A stretch of 64,000 nucleotides of DNA from Umezawaea endophytica (GTDB lineage: Bacteria > Actinomycetota > Actinomycetes > Mycobacteriales > Pseudonocardiaceae). The stretch is taken from assembly GCF_025061645.1 (NCBI RefSeq), contig NZ_JANYMP010000004.1:42968-106967 (forward strand), written 5' to 3'. How positions within the stretch are numbered: position 1 is the first letter of the stretch; every line of letters begins with the position of its first letter. The translations under genes and the position numbers were made by a program. This document shows, piece after piece, positions 34,821-43,224 of this stretch. Under the pieces are notes generated by a model that ran no database searches, had not been told where the DNA came from, and was given only the letters and a program-made list of their open reading frames with translations.

Positions 34821-35321
34821 TCAGGCCGCGCGGACCCCGCCGTGCTCCAGCACGCCCCGCAGCGCGTCCAGGCCGCGGCTGGTCTGGCTCTTCACCGTGC
34901 CCGCGGTGACGTCCAGCGCCGCCGCGGTCTGCTCGACGGACATGTCGAGGTAGTAGCGCATCACGATGGTGGCGCGCTGCCTCGGCGCCAGCCCCTCCAC
35001 GGCCTCGCGCAGCACCAGGCGGGCGGCGTGGTCCGCCTCGTCCCACGGCAGGTCCTCGTGCGCGGGGTGCAGGTCGACGCGCTTGGCCCAGCCGGTGCGG
35101 CGGTCGCCGATGTGGGTGCGCAGGATGATCGTGCGCACGTAGGCGTCGAGGTTCTCCACCGACCGCAGCCGGTTCCAGTGCGCGTACAGCTTCGTCTGGG
35201 AGGTCTGCACCAGGTCCTCGGCGTTGTGCCGGTCGCGGCACAGGCGGAGCGCGACCCGCAGCATCCACGGTCCGCGCGACCTCACGTACTCGACGAAGCT
35301 CGCCTGCTGCTCGGTCCTCAT
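34821..35321 (-). CDS. SigE-family ECF RNA polymerase sigma factor
   Basis: 166 aa, ATG start. Region 2 (residues about 10-80: FVEYVRSRGPWMLRVALRLCRDRHNAEDLVQTSQTKLYAHWNRL) and region 4 (about 105-155: EAVEGLAPRQRATIVMRYYLDMSVEQTAAALDVTAGTVKSQTSRGLDALR) match SigE-type group 4 sigma factors of actinobacteria. No anti-sigma gene is adjacent; the codirectional lipoprotein gene 45 bp upstream is the likely partner. It should direct polymerase to stress or envelope promoters that cannot be named. Confidence 0.92.
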   Translation of the reverse strand: MRTEQQASFVEYVRSRGPWMLRVALRLCRDRHNAEDLVQTSQTKLYAHWNRLRSVENLDAYVRTIILRTHIGDRRTGWAKRVDLHPAHEDLPWDEADHAARLVLREAVEGLAPRQRATIVMRYYLDMSVEQTAAALDVTAGTVKSQTSRGLDALRGVLEHGGVRAA

Positions 35322-35366
35322 GCACCTACTTGACCGAAGGGGCTCCCCGCGTTGCAGAGCGCCGAC

Positions 35367-35849
35367 CTAGCCGGTCTTCTTGCCGCCACCCGCCTTCGTG
35401 CCGTTGGGGGCGAGCGCGAACCAGGCGTCCTCCAAGCCCTGCCCGGAGACCTGCCCCGGCACCCGGTCGTCGACGAAGCGGTACGCGGGCCAGCCGCCGA
35501 CGGTCATCTGCCTGCCGCCGTCGGGGCGCAGGACCGTGTCGAGGAAGTCCTGGTCGAGGTTGCGGAACGGGATCGCGTCCGAGACCAGGACCGGTCGCCA
35601 CGTGGCCGTGCACTCGCCCGTGCACACGGAGACCGAGGGGTTGGCGGTGTCCCGGTCGTGGCGGTAGAGGGTGAACCCCTCGCCGTCGACCACGACGTCG
35701 CCGAGCAGCGGGTTGCGGCCCAACTGGACCGTCGTCGGCGGTGGGCCCGGCTCGATGCCGGGCTCGGGCACCGCGGTCGAGTGCACCGTGGTGGTGCACG
35801 CGGTGAGCGCTCCGCACAGGAGCAGCGTCCGGACCAGTCCTGTCCCCAC
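35367..35849 (-). CDS. Secreted-repeat lipoprotein (COG4315-type)
   Basis: 160 aa, GTG start preceded by GGAGG. A lipoprotein signal with lipobox LTAC (Cys18) is followed by a proline-rich tether and two copies of the secreted-repeat motif: LLGDVVVDGEGFTLYRHDRDTANPSVSVCTGECTATWRPVL and GGRQMTVGGWPAYRFVDDRVPGQVSGQGLEDAWFALAPNG. Such proteins are surface-anchored and of unknown function, often encoded beside ECF sigma factor genes as here. Probably co-transcribed with the sigma gene. Confidence 0.87.
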   Translation of the reverse strand: MGTGLVRTLLLCGALTACTTTVHSTAVPEPGIEPGPPPTTVQLGRNPLLGDVVVDGEGFTLYRHDRDTANPSVSVCTGECTATWRPVLVSDAIPFRNLDQDFLDTVLRPDGGRQMTVGGWPAYRFVDDRVPGQVSGQGLEDAWFALAPNGTKAGGGKKTG

Positions 35850-36013
35850 GTCGGGCCTCCTTCACGTCGAGGGCCGTACGTCGAACACGGAGCGGACCGC
35901 CGGGAGGTTCAACCGGGCCGCGGCGGTGACCCGAATAGCCGATGTCCCCGTGCGCGGCCGAGTCCCTACCGTCGGCCTTGCTCGGCCACGAGCGCGGAAC
36001 CCGAGGAGACACC

Positions 36014-37054
36014 ATGACCGCCGTCCGGCAGCCACCGGAGTTCCGCACCGCCGAGGACGTCACGCGCTGGTGCCACGCCGTCGTGGGCGCGGCGCTGCGC
36101 GCCGAGGTCGACCTGATGCCCACCTCGATGCGCCTGATCGCCGGCTACCACTTCGGCTGGGTCGACGAGCGCGGTGATCCGGACGTGGGTCGACCGGGCA
36201 AGGCGGTCCGCCCGTCGCTGGTCGTGCTCGCGGCGAAAGCCGTCGGCGGCAGCCCGGAGGCCGCGGTGCCCGCCGCGGTCGCGGTGGAGCTGGTGCACAA
36301 CTTCTCCCTGCTGCACGACGACGTGATGGACCGCGACCCGGTGCGCCGCCACCGGCCCACGGCGTGGGCGGTGTTCGGTGAGGCGCCCGCGATCCTGGTG
36401 GGCGACGCCCTGCTGGCCATGGCGCCGAGGGCGCTGGCGCGGGGCACGACGCCGAACGCCGCCACGGCGTCGGAGTGGCTGACCGGGGCGGTACTCGACC
36501 TGTGCGAGGGCCAGCACGCCGACCTGGCGTTCGAGACCCGCACCGACGTCGGGCTCGACGAGTGCGTCCGGATGGCCGAGGGCAAGACCGGCGCGCTGCT
36601 CGGCCTGTCGTGCTCGCTCGGCGCGCTGGTGGGCGGGGCGACCCCGGAGCGGGCGGGGCGGCTGCGCGCCTTCGGGCGCCACCTCGGTCTGGCCTACCAG
36701 TTGGTCGACGACCTGCTGGCGGTCTGGGGCGACCCGGAGGTGACCGGCAAGCCGGTCGGCGCGGACCTCGTCAGCCGCAAGAAGTCGCTGCTGGTGGTGG
36801 CGGCGCTGGCCTCGGATACCCCGGCCGCCGCCGAACTGGCCGACCTCTACTCCCGCGACCGCGCGCCGGACCGGGACGAGGTGCCGAGGGTGACCGCGCT
36901 GATCGAACGCACCGGCGCCCGCGAGTGGGCCCGGTCACGGGCGGTGCAGGAGATGACCGAGGCCGCCGGGCACCTGGAGGCGGCCGACTGCGACCCGGCC
37001 ACCTCGGAGACCCTGCTGGAGGTCGCGCGCAAGATCATCGGGAGGGACCGCTGA
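36014..37054 (+). CDS. Polyprenyl (geranylgeranyl-type) diphosphate synthase
   Basis: 346 aa from the ATG at 36014 (GAGGAGA upstream). Trans-prenyl synthase with both metal motifs: DDVMD at 102-106 (first Asp-rich) and DDLLAVWGD at 232-240 (second), plus GKAVRPSLV and KTGALLG. It would elongate DMAPP/FPP with isopentenyl diphosphate. No terpene cyclase, encapsulin or carotenoid gene is near, so its product may be respiratory quinone side chains or an uncoupled terpene precursor. Monocistronic. Confidence 0.93.
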   Translation: MTAVRQPPEFRTAEDVTRWCHAVVGAALRAEVDLMPTSMRLIAGYHFGWVDERGDPDVGRPGKAVRPSLVVLAAKAVGGSPEAAVPAAVAVELVHNFSLLHDDVMDRDPVRRHRPTAWAVFGEAPAILVGDALLAMAPRALARGTTPNAATASEWLTGAVLDLCEGQHADLAFETRTDVGLDECVRMAEGKTGALLGLSCSLGALVGGATPERAGRLRAFGRHLGLAYQLVDDLLAVWGDPEVTGKPVGADLVSRKKSLLVVAALASDTPAAAELADLYSRDRAPDRDEVPRVTALIERTGAREWARSRAVQEMTEAAGHLEAADCDPATSETLLEVARKIIGRDR

Positions 37055-37160
37055 CGGCCGTGGACCGGTCGGTTCGGAAATTTGCTCATTTCGTGACGAA
37101 TCGATGAACCGGTCGGGCTGGGTGTCCGTATGCCTCGTCAGGAGACCCAGGAGGCCATGG

Positions 37161-37706
37161 ATGCGCGCCCGCTTGCTCGTAGTCGCGGTGATCGGTTTGA
37201 TGATGTCGTTGTCCGCTTGCTCGTCGCTGCTCGGTGAATCCGCGGCGGCCGGGGCGGGAGCGAACGACGCGGACATAGTGTTCCTCCGCGACATGCTGCC
37301 CCACCACCAGCAGACCCTGGAGATCAGCGGGCTGGTCGGCACGCGCTCCAAGAACGCCGCCGTGGTCGAGGTCGCCAACGCGATCACCGCCGAGGGCAGC
37401 GCCGAGATCGACAAGATGAACGGCTGGCTGACCGAGTGGAAGGTCGGCGTCACCGACAGCGGCCACAAGGCCCACGAGATGGTCGTGGCGCCGAAGGACG
37501 TGTCCGTGCTCGGCGGCTACACCGGCCCGCAGTTCGACAAGCAGTGGTCGCCGCTGATGGTCCGCCACCTCCAGGACGGCATCAAGATGGCGCAGGACGT
37601 CGAAAGCGCTGGTACGCACGCTGGCGTCAAGGCGCTGGCCAAGGAGATGATCACGGTCCAGACCGGCCTGGTCACGAAGATCGAGGGCACCGGAGCCGCT
37701 GCCTGA
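37161..37706 (+). CDS. DUF305 copper-type lipoprotein
   Basis: 181 aa. ATG at 37161 with GGAGG upstream; an earlier in-frame ATG would spoil the signal. Lipobox LSAC gives an N-terminal lipid-Cys. The DUF305 signature (DIVFLRDMLPHHQQTLEISGLVGTRSKNAAVVEVANAI) has the HH pair and M residues that are often linked to metal (Cu) handling. Four-helix ferritin-like fold expected at the outer face of the membrane. A 11-bp-stem hairpin lies downstream. Confidence 0.9.
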   Translation: MRARLLVVAVIGLMMSLSACSSLLGESAAAGAGANDADIVFLRDMLPHHQQTLEISGLVGTRSKNAAVVEVANAITAEGSAEIDKMNGWLTEWKVGVTDSGHKAHEMVVAPKDVSVLGGYTGPQFDKQWSPLMVRHLQDGIKMAQDVESAGTHAGVKALAKEMITVQTGLVTKIEGTGAAA

Positions 37707-37745
37707 CCCGGAACTGAAAAAAGTTCTGATCCGAGTTGAACCGCT

Positions 37746-37778
37746 CTCCGACGCCGTACGTAGGCTTCGGTGTCGGAG
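37746..37778 (+). terminator. hairpin after DUF305 gene
   Basis: Arms CTCCGACGCCG and CGGTGTCGGAG (10 of 11 bases paired) with an 11-base loop, 39 bp after the DUF305 stop. Also a plausible leader structure for the following gene, which starts 120 bp on. Confidence 0.55.
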
Positions 37779-37897
37779 TTGTACGAGAACGGCGCGCAGC
37801 GGTTCACGACGAAGATGGGACCTGTCATGCGACCGATTCGCCGGACCACGTGGTCCAACCACGGGGACTTTACGAGTCAGTCGGGGGTGGAGGGGGT

Positions 37898-38983
37898 TTG
37901 AGACCCAACAAGCCGAACCCTCCTGTCCTGCTCACCACCTCGCACAAGGTGGCGCAAGGACGTCTGTCGGACTTCTCGGTCGGGGCCAGGGGGCTGGTGA
38001 GCGCCGCGCAGCGGTCGCCCGGCTGCCTCGGTGGCTCGATCTCGGGTTCGCCGGACGACGACCGGATCTGGCAGATCGTCTGCCGGTTCACGGACGAGGC
38101 CGCGGCGGACGCGTGGGCACGCTCGTCGTCCAACGCCCGCTGGGGCCGGTACATGCAGAAGTACTCGATGCAGATCGGCGTCACGTTCTCCAACGGCATC
38201 ACGCCGCTCGACCAGTCGACCGCCCAGTCGATGTCGCCGGTCTACGCCGACGACGACGGCGAGTACGGCGTGGCCCAGCCGCCGAAGGGCAAGCGCCGCG
38301 TGGTGCTGGCGATCTTCGTGTTCGTCGTCTTCTTCGGGGCCGTGATCGTGGCGAACGGCATGGCCGTGAAGATGCTGCCGAACGTGCCGCCGCTGGTGCG
38401 CATCCTGGTGCTGTGCTTCGCGATGACCGGTCTGGCGGCCTGGGTGCTGCCGCCCCTGCTCGGCAAGAGCGGTGGCGGTGACGACGGTGGTGCTCCCGCC
38501 GAGCCCAAGCCGTCGCGCAAGCGGTCCAAGGCGCCGGAGATCAACACGCCGAGGACCCGCAGGCGCGCGCCGGAGGTCGACAGGCGCGGTCGTCGGGTCG
38601 AGTCGGAACGCGACCTCGTGCCCCCGCCCGCCCCGGCACCGGTGGCGGACCCGCCGAGGGGTGGCGGTGCCAGGCGCGGCAAGCAGGCGCCGCGGCCGAT
38701 GCCCGCCAGCAGCACGCTGACGACGATCGAACCGGTCGGCCCGCCGCCGCAGAGCAGGCGCCGCGCCGAACGCCGTCCGGTCGCCGCCCAGCAGGCCGCC
38801 CAGCGCGGCGGCGGTGGACGGGGTGCTCAGCAGCGGACGCAGGAGCCGGTTCGCCTGCGGCCGTTGAACATCGACGCCACCGCGATGATGGAGGCACCGG
38901 CGCCCCCACCCGCGGCGGCGCCGCTGCCCGCTCCTCGGGGCGGGTTCTTCCCGACGTCGCCCCACAAGGAATCGCGGAACTAG
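37898..38983 (+). CDS. ABM-domain protein with membrane segments and proline-rich tail
   Basis: 361 aa. TTG start chosen because GGAGGGGG lies just ahead and no in-frame ATG has a ribosome site. Three zones: an antibiotic-biosynthesis-monooxygenase-like ferredoxin fold (about 10-105, ending WGRYMQKYSMQIGVTF); two membrane spans (about 132-155 and 163-185); and a long cytoplasmic or external tail (about 190-361) rich in Arg, Pro and Ala with clusters PPPAPAPVADPP and RRRAERRPVAAQQAA. Function unknown; the tail could bind RNA, DNA or phosphopeptides. Confidence 0.75.
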   Translation: MRPNKPNPPVLLTTSHKVAQGRLSDFSVGARGLVSAAQRSPGCLGGSISGSPDDDRIWQIVCRFTDEAAADAWARSSSNARWGRYMQKYSMQIGVTFSNGITPLDQSTAQSMSPVYADDDGEYGVAQPPKGKRRVVLAIFVFVVFFGAVIVANGMAVKMLPNVPPLVRILVLCFAMTGLAAWVLPPLLGKSGGGDDGGAPAEPKPSRKRSKAPEINTPRTRRRAPEVDRRGRRVESERDLVPPPAPAPVADPPRGGGARRGKQAPRPMPASSTLTTIEPVGPPPQSRRRAERRPVAAQQAAQRGGGGRGAQQRTQEPVRLRPLNIDATAMMEAPAPPPAAAPLPAPRGGFFPTSPHKESRN

Positions 38984-38998
38984 TCCTTCGCGCACCCC

Positions 38999-39037
38999 GA
39001 TGGCCCCGGACCTTGCCCAGCAAGGTCCGGGGCCATC
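38999..39037 (+). terminator. hairpin terminator
   Basis: A 17-bp perfect stem (GATGGCCCCGGACCTTG and complement), 5-base loop, 15 bases after the ABM-domain gene stop. No U-tract. Confidence 0.87.
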
Positions 39038-39066
39038 GCGCTAGGTCCGAATGGTTAAAATTAGGG

Positions 39067-39077
39067 CTTGAATTAAG
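39067..39077 (+). promoter_or_regulatory. CTT-N5-AAG palindrome upstream of ThuA/ricin gene
   Basis: CTTGAATTAAG, in an AT-rich patch (about 39050-39085) about 200 bp before the ThuA gene. It has the same CTT-N5-AAG form as the palindrome at 6542-6552 before the other ricin-domain gene. A shared carbohydrate-responsive repressor, for example of the ROK or LacI type, is a reasonable inference. Confidence 0.45.
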
Positions 39078-39273
39078 ACCTGAACTTGGGTTGTCTTAGG
39101 GTGCCCGACCGATGCCCGCATCGGCACGCACCGCCTGGGGAGACGCCGACGTCCTCAGCGGGACCCCGGACGCCCCAAGGGGTTCGGGAGCGTGTCCGAG
39201 CGGGCACCGCGCGGGGCCGCCGATCACCACCCCTGCCGGCGGCCGTTCCCGAACACCTGTGAAAGGTCCCTGC

Positions 39274-40581
39274 ATGAGCAGCGTCGCTCCCGGTGGAAAA
39301 CGCAAGATCGTCCAATTCCTGGCCCTGCTGCTCGCGGGGTCCTTCGTCGTGCTGAGCCCCGCGCTGGGGCGGGTCGAGGCGCAGGCCGCGCCCGCGTTCA
39401 AGGTCCTCGCCTTCTACAACGGGACCTGGGACGCCGCCCACATCAACTGGGTCAAGGAGGCCAACACCCGGTTCCCGCAGATCGCGGCCCAGAACAACTT
39501 CACCTACACGTCCACGACCAACTGGAACATGCTCAACGCCAACGACCTGGCGCAGTACCAGGTCGTCATGTTCCTGGACGACGCGCCGACCGGTGCCGCG
39601 CAGCGCTCCGCGTTCCAGAACTACGTCGCCAACGGGGGCGGCTACTTTGGCTTCCACGTCTCGGCGTACACCGACAACGCGAACAACTGGCCGTGGTTCA
39701 ACAACACATTCCTCGGCTCCGGCACGTTCCGCAGCAACACCTGGGGCCCGACCACCGCGGTGCTCAAGGTCGAGGACCGCACCCACCCGTCGACCGGCAG
39801 GCTGCCCGCGACGTTCACCTCCGCGGTGAGCGAGTGGTACTCCTGGAACAACGACCTGCGGAACAACTCGAACATCAAGATCCTGGCGTCGGTCGACCCG
39901 TCCAGCTTCCCGCTCGGCAGCGACCCGAACCAGCAGTGGCGCAGCGGCTACTACCCGATCATGTGGACGAACAAGAACTACCGGATGCTGTACGCCAACT
40001 TCGGCCACAACGCGATGAACTACGAGACGAACCAGGGCCTCTCGTCCACGTTCGACAGCGAGGTCCAGAACCGCTTCATCGTCGACGGCCTGCTCTGGCT
40101 CGGCGGCGCGACCTCCACGCCCCCCACCGACCCGCCCGGCGAGATCTCCCCGACCGCCTGGTACTCCGTGGCCAACCGCGGCAGCTCCAAGTGCGTCGAC
40201 GCCCGCTCCGCAGGCACCGCCAACGGCACCGCGATCCAGCAGTACACCTGCAACTCCACCCTCGCGCAGCAGTACCAGTTCGCGCCCACCAGCGGCGGGT
40301 TCGTGCGCGTCAACAACCGCGGCAACGCCGCGCAGGTGATCGACGTGAGCAACACGTCCACCGCCGACAACGCCGCGCTGCACCTGTGGGCCTACGGCGG
40401 CGGCAACAACCAGCAGTGGCAGCCGGTCGCCGAGTCCGACGGCTACTTCCACTTCACCAGCAGGCTCAGCGGCAAGTGCCTGACCGTGCCGGGCGGGTCC
40501 GGCGCGGACAGCGTCCAGCTCGTGCAGTCGACCTGCAACGGGTCCGCCGCGCAGTCGTTCAGGCTGACCCAGCAGAGCTGA
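39274..40581 (+). CDS. Secreted ThuA-domain protein with C-terminal ricin B lectin
   Basis: 435 aa from the ATG at 39274 (GAAAGG upstream). Sec signal (RKIVQFLALLLAGSFVVLSPALGRVEA). ThuA/GATase-like domain (about 42-280: FKVLAFYNGTWDAAHINWVKEANTRFP, GFHVSAYTD, GHNAMNYE, NRFIVDGLLWL), then a PP-linker and ricin trefoil (about 300-435). ThuA domains are trehalose- or sugar-use associated. The lectin half (SSKCVDARS, QQYTCN, NNQQW) is closely related to the one at 6885-9113. Probably a surface or secreted carbohydrate-active protein. Confidence 0.85.
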   Translation: MSSVAPGGKRKIVQFLALLLAGSFVVLSPALGRVEAQAAPAFKVLAFYNGTWDAAHINWVKEANTRFPQIAAQNNFTYTSTTNWNMLNANDLAQYQVVMFLDDAPTGAAQRSAFQNYVANGGGYFGFHVSAYTDNANNWPWFNNTFLGSGTFRSNTWGPTTAVLKVEDRTHPSTGRLPATFTSAVSEWYSWNNDLRNNSNIKILASVDPSSFPLGSDPNQQWRSGYYPIMWTNKNYRMLYANFGHNAMNYETNQGLSSTFDSEVQNRFIVDGLLWLGGATSTPPTDPPGEISPTAWYSVANRGSSKCVDARSAGTANGTAIQQYTCNSTLAQQYQFAPTSGGFVRVNNRGNAAQVIDVSNTSTADNAALHLWAYGGGNNQQWQPVAESDGYFHFTSRLSGKCLTVPGGSGADSVQLVQSTCNGSAAQSFRLTQQS

Positions 40582-40586
40582 CCGCG

Positions 40587-40623
40587 CGGGGAAGCCGCCC
40601 GTGCGCCACGAGCGGCTTCCCCG
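40587..40623. terminator. bidirectional hairpin terminator
   Basis: Stem CGGGGAAGCCGC / GCGGCTTCCCCG (12 bp, perfect), 13-base loop, between the convergent ThuA and DivIVA-like genes; the distal arm touches the DivIVA-like stop. Confidence 0.85.
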
Positions 40624-41244
40624 TCAGGTGAGCTTCCCCGCGGCCAGGTCGCGCAGCGCTTCCGCGCGCCGCTGGTCCATCGCCAGCTTGAAGTCGACCT
40701 CCACCCGCTCGCGCGCCCGTTCCGCCTCGGCGTCCAGTTCCCGCTGACGCGCCTCGGCCTTGGCCACGATCGTCCGCGCCTGCGTCCGCGCCACGCGGAT
40801 CACCGACTCGCGTTCCGCCTCGATCTCCGCGCGCTGCCGCCGGGTGTCCTCACCGAGCCGGTCGTAGTGGGCGCGCAGCTTCGCCGCCGAGTCCTGGGCG
40901 GCCGTCCAGCAGGCCTGGGCGCGGTCGAGCACCGAGGTGGCCTCGGCCGTGGCCACCTCGACCATCACGGACAGGCGGAAGGGCAGCACCTCGGTGTCCA
41001 ACGGCGTGCTGCACACCCGGTTGAGCTCGGCGCGGAGGGTCTTCGTCTCGGCCTGGGAGTGCTCGAGCATCTCGGCCAGGTGCTCGGCGCGGGCGGTGCA
41101 GGCGTCGCGGTCGGCAGCGAGGTCGCGCAGGTCGTGTTCGAGGTCGTGGACGTAGTCGTCGACCTCCTCGCGGTGGTAGCCGCGCCAGCTCAGGTCGAAC
41201 CCCGTTCGCAGCGGCACCAGGTCCTCAACGCTGTGGACGCTCAT
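40624..41244 (-). CDS. DivIVA/Wag31-like coiled-coil protein
   Basis: 206 aa, ATG with GAGGAG upstream. The N-terminal motif LRTGFDLSWRGYHREEVDDYVHDLEHDL matches the DivIVA membrane-targeting region (F-x-x-x-x-R-GY-x-x-x-EVD-x-Y-x). The rest is almost entirely predicted coiled coil (residues about 40-200), with heptads in QAETKTLRAEL and the DAEAERARERVEVDFKLAMDQRRAEALRDL tail. Probably a polar scaffold or chromosome-associated coiled coil rather than the main Wag31, which would normally sit in the ftsZ region. Confidence 0.83.
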   Translation of the reverse strand: MSVHSVEDLVPLRTGFDLSWRGYHREEVDDYVHDLEHDLRDLAADRDACTARAEHLAEMLEHSQAETKTLRAELNRVCSTPLDTEVLPFRLSVMVEVATAEATSVLDRAQACWTAAQDSAAKLRAHYDRLGEDTRRQRAEIEAERESVIRVARTQARTIVAKAEARQRELDAEAERARERVEVDFKLAMDQRRAEALRDLAAGKLT

Positions 41245-41292
41245 CGGCTGCTCCTCCGCTCGTCACGACTCAGCCCTTTTCCGGTACTACGG

Positions 41293-42105
41293 ATGGCGGG
41301 TGCGGCCGGTTCTGAGCAGACTGGATCCATCACGAGCACTTCGCGTGTCGACGAGGCCGCCGACGAGCTGTACGCCCTGCCGCCGTCGGAGTTCGTGGCT
41401 GCCCGCGCCCGGTTGGTGAAGGCCGCGGCGGACCAGGACGAGGCCAAGGCGATCGGCGCGCTGCGACGGCCGACCCAGGCCGCCTGGGCGGTCAACCGGC
41501 TGGTCCACTCCGGCGCGTCGCTGCTGGTGGAGGCGTTGGAGCTGGGTGAGCGGCTGCGGGACGCGCAGCGGCAACTGCACGGCAGCGAGCTGCGCCGGTT
41601 GGACCGCCGACGGCGGGAGCTGGTGACCGAGCTGACCGCGCTGGCCGCGGACCAGGCCGGGCTGACCGGCGAGGCGCTGACGCAGGTGAGGAACACGGTC
41701 ACCGCGGCCATGGCGGACGCCGACCTGGCCGAGCAGGTGCGCGGCGGACGGCTGACGAAGGCGTTGGAGTACTCGGGGTTCGGGCCGCTGTCCGACGGGT
41801 CGCCCGTGCCCGACGACCTGTCCGCACGGCGTGAGCAGCGCCGGGAGCGGCGGTTGGCCGAGGCGCGGGAAGCCGTCGAGGAGGCCGGTGAGCGGGTCGA
41901 CGGGTGCCGGGCGGAGGTCAAGACCGCCGGGGCCGAGCACGCGCGGCTGGTGCGGGAGCTGGACGACGTGCGGGCCGCGCTGAGGGCCGCCGAACGGGCC
42001 GCGCAGCAGGCGGGTCGGGTGCTGGAGAAGGCGCAGCAGCGGCTGGAGTCGGCCCAGGACGCCCGTGCGGCGGCCGAGGCCGCGGTGGAGGAGTTGCGGG
42101 GGTAG
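41293..42105 (+). CDS. Uncharacterised coiled-coil protein
   Basis: 270 aa, ATG start. It begins with the recurrent actinobacterial pattern EAADELYALPPSEFVAARARLV...GALRRPTQAAWAVNRL, then Arg/Glu-rich coiled coils (about 190-270). No signal peptide or catalytic motif. Such proteins are found throughout actinobacteria without a known role. Divergent from the DivIVA-like gene across a 48-bp gap that must hold both promoters, which makes a joint cell-shape function possible. Confidence 0.72.
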   Translation: MAGAAGSEQTGSITSTSRVDEAADELYALPPSEFVAARARLVKAAADQDEAKAIGALRRPTQAAWAVNRLVHSGASLLVEALELGERLRDAQRQLHGSELRRLDRRRRELVTELTALAADQAGLTGEALTQVRNTVTAAMADADLAEQVRGGRLTKALEYSGFGPLSDGSPVPDDLSARREQRRERRLAEAREAVEEAGERVDGCRAEVKTAGAEHARLVRELDDVRAALRAAERAAQQAGRVLEKAQQRLESAQDARAAAEAAVEELRG

Positions 42106-42136
42106 ACCGCGGGCCGTCGAGGTGACGGCCCGCGGT
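42106..42136. terminator. bidirectional hairpin terminator
   Basis: A 13-bp perfect stem ACCGCGGGCCGTC / GACGGCCCGCGGT with a 5-base loop, directly after the coiled-coil stop codon and before the convergent GH114 stop. Confidence 0.87.
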
Positions 42137-42157
42137 GGTACTACCGACCCGGTGTCG

Positions 42158-42988
42158 TCAGCAGTGGTCGAACCGGTAGGCGCCGTTGCCGGGGCCCACG
42201 AGGTCGCGGTCCCGCAGCGTCGTGGTGGCCGGGGTGTCGGCGTCGCGGCAGACGTTCGCGAACGTGCCGCGGAGGTTGTCGGTGTACTCGACGTCCATCA
42301 CGTGGGTCCCGTAGACGTCGCTGTAGGAGGAGCACTCCTCGTAGGCGTGGCACTCCTCGGAGAACGCGAAGTCGAAGCCGACCTGGGTGCGGGCGCGACG
42401 GCTCTCCTCAGCCGAGTTCTTCTGCCCGATCGCCAGGTTGAGCCCGTGGGCGCGCTGGGCCAGCAGGGTGGCGTAGGCGAGGTTGTTGTCGACGGTCAGC
42501 TTGCCCTTCGACCGGCTGTAGGAGTCGAGGTTGTCGATCTCCACGGCCTTGAACCCCTTCTGCGCGCAGAGTTGGATCGTGGCGCCGGTGATCTCCGCGA
42601 GCCTGGTCCGCTTGGCGCTGGTCGACGTGTCCAGCAGGAACTCGTCGGGCCACTCCGGGTCGATGATCGGGTTGCCCTTGGAGTCGGACAGCAGGAGGTC
42701 CTTGCGGTTCTTGAGCCAGAGGTCGCGTTCTCCCGGCTGGGTCTGGAACCCGTTGACGTAGCAGATGTTGTAGATGCCGGGCGCGGGCGTGGCGGTGCTG
42801 TCGCGCGTCACCAGCGTGACGCCCGCGGGGGGCGTGTAGGCGGCTCCGAGCTGGTAGTCCAGCACGGCGGGCACGGGTGGGAGTTGTACCTGTGCCGCGG
42901 CGGGCTGGGCTTGGGCGGCGGGGGCGGACAGGGCCACCACCGCGCAGGCCAGCGCCGCGTTCCTGAGTGCTGTGACCAGGGGTGTCAT
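42158..42988 (-). CDS. Secreted GH114 endo-alpha-1,4-polygalactosaminidase
   Basis: 276 aa, ATG with AAGGAG upstream. Sec signal (RNAALACAVVALSAPAAQA). GH114 TIM-barrel with VLDYQLGAAYTPPAG, ICYVNGFQTQPGERD, the acidic strand FKAVEIDNLDSY and FAFSEECHAYEECSSY, the two catalytic-acid segments seen in fungal Ega3. The family cleaves alpha-1,4-linked galactosamine in polygalactosamine and galactosaminogalactan, polymers of filamentous fungi. Divergent from the ABC sugar importer across 236 bp holding operator-like repeats, so it is probably part of the same regulon. Confidence 0.87.
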   Translation of the reverse strand: MTPLVTALRNAALACAVVALSAPAAQAQPAAAQVQLPPVPAVLDYQLGAAYTPPAGVTLVTRDSTATPAPGIYNICYVNGFQTQPGERDLWLKNRKDLLLSDSKGNPIIDPEWPDEFLLDTSTSAKRTRLAEITGATIQLCAQKGFKAVEIDNLDSYSRSKGKLTVDNNLAYATLLAQRAHGLNLAIGQKNSAEESRRARTQVGFDFAFSEECHAYEECSSYSDVYGTHVMDVEYTDNLRGTFANVCRDADTPATTTLRDRDLVGPGNGAYRFDHC

Positions 42989-43224
42989 GGGGTGACATGC
43001 TCCTTAGTCGCTCATAGAATGTGCAGGGTTCTGAGCGATTAAACTACAACGCCGTCACGGTTGACCACCCCCAGTGACGATTCGACGCAGATGACGCAGG
43101 ATGATCGTTCAAGCATCGTGGATGAACGAACGTGAGCTTTTACCCCGATTGTCTTGCCGTTATGAGCGGTTCTGCTCTAGCGTGACTCGCCTCAACCAAA
43201 ACCAAGCACCAGCAGGAGGCCTCT
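42989..43224. promoter_or_regulatory. Divergent promoter region with two operator-like elements
   Basis: TGAGCGATT at 43032-43040 (a form also seen at 46379 and, inverted, 46352) and the inverted repeat TCGTTCA-N11-TGAACGA at 43105-43129. A further TGAGCGGTT lies at 43163. These could bind the DeoR-type regulator encoded at 50413-51192. Poly-purine GCAGGAGGCC before 43225 is the ribosome site of the binding-protein gene. Confidence 0.5.

Noticed and set aside
36014-37054. Polyprenyl synthase as encapsulin cargo or terpene cluster member
   Set aside because: No encapsulin, cyclase or prenyl-acceptor gene is nearby, so there is no sequence support.
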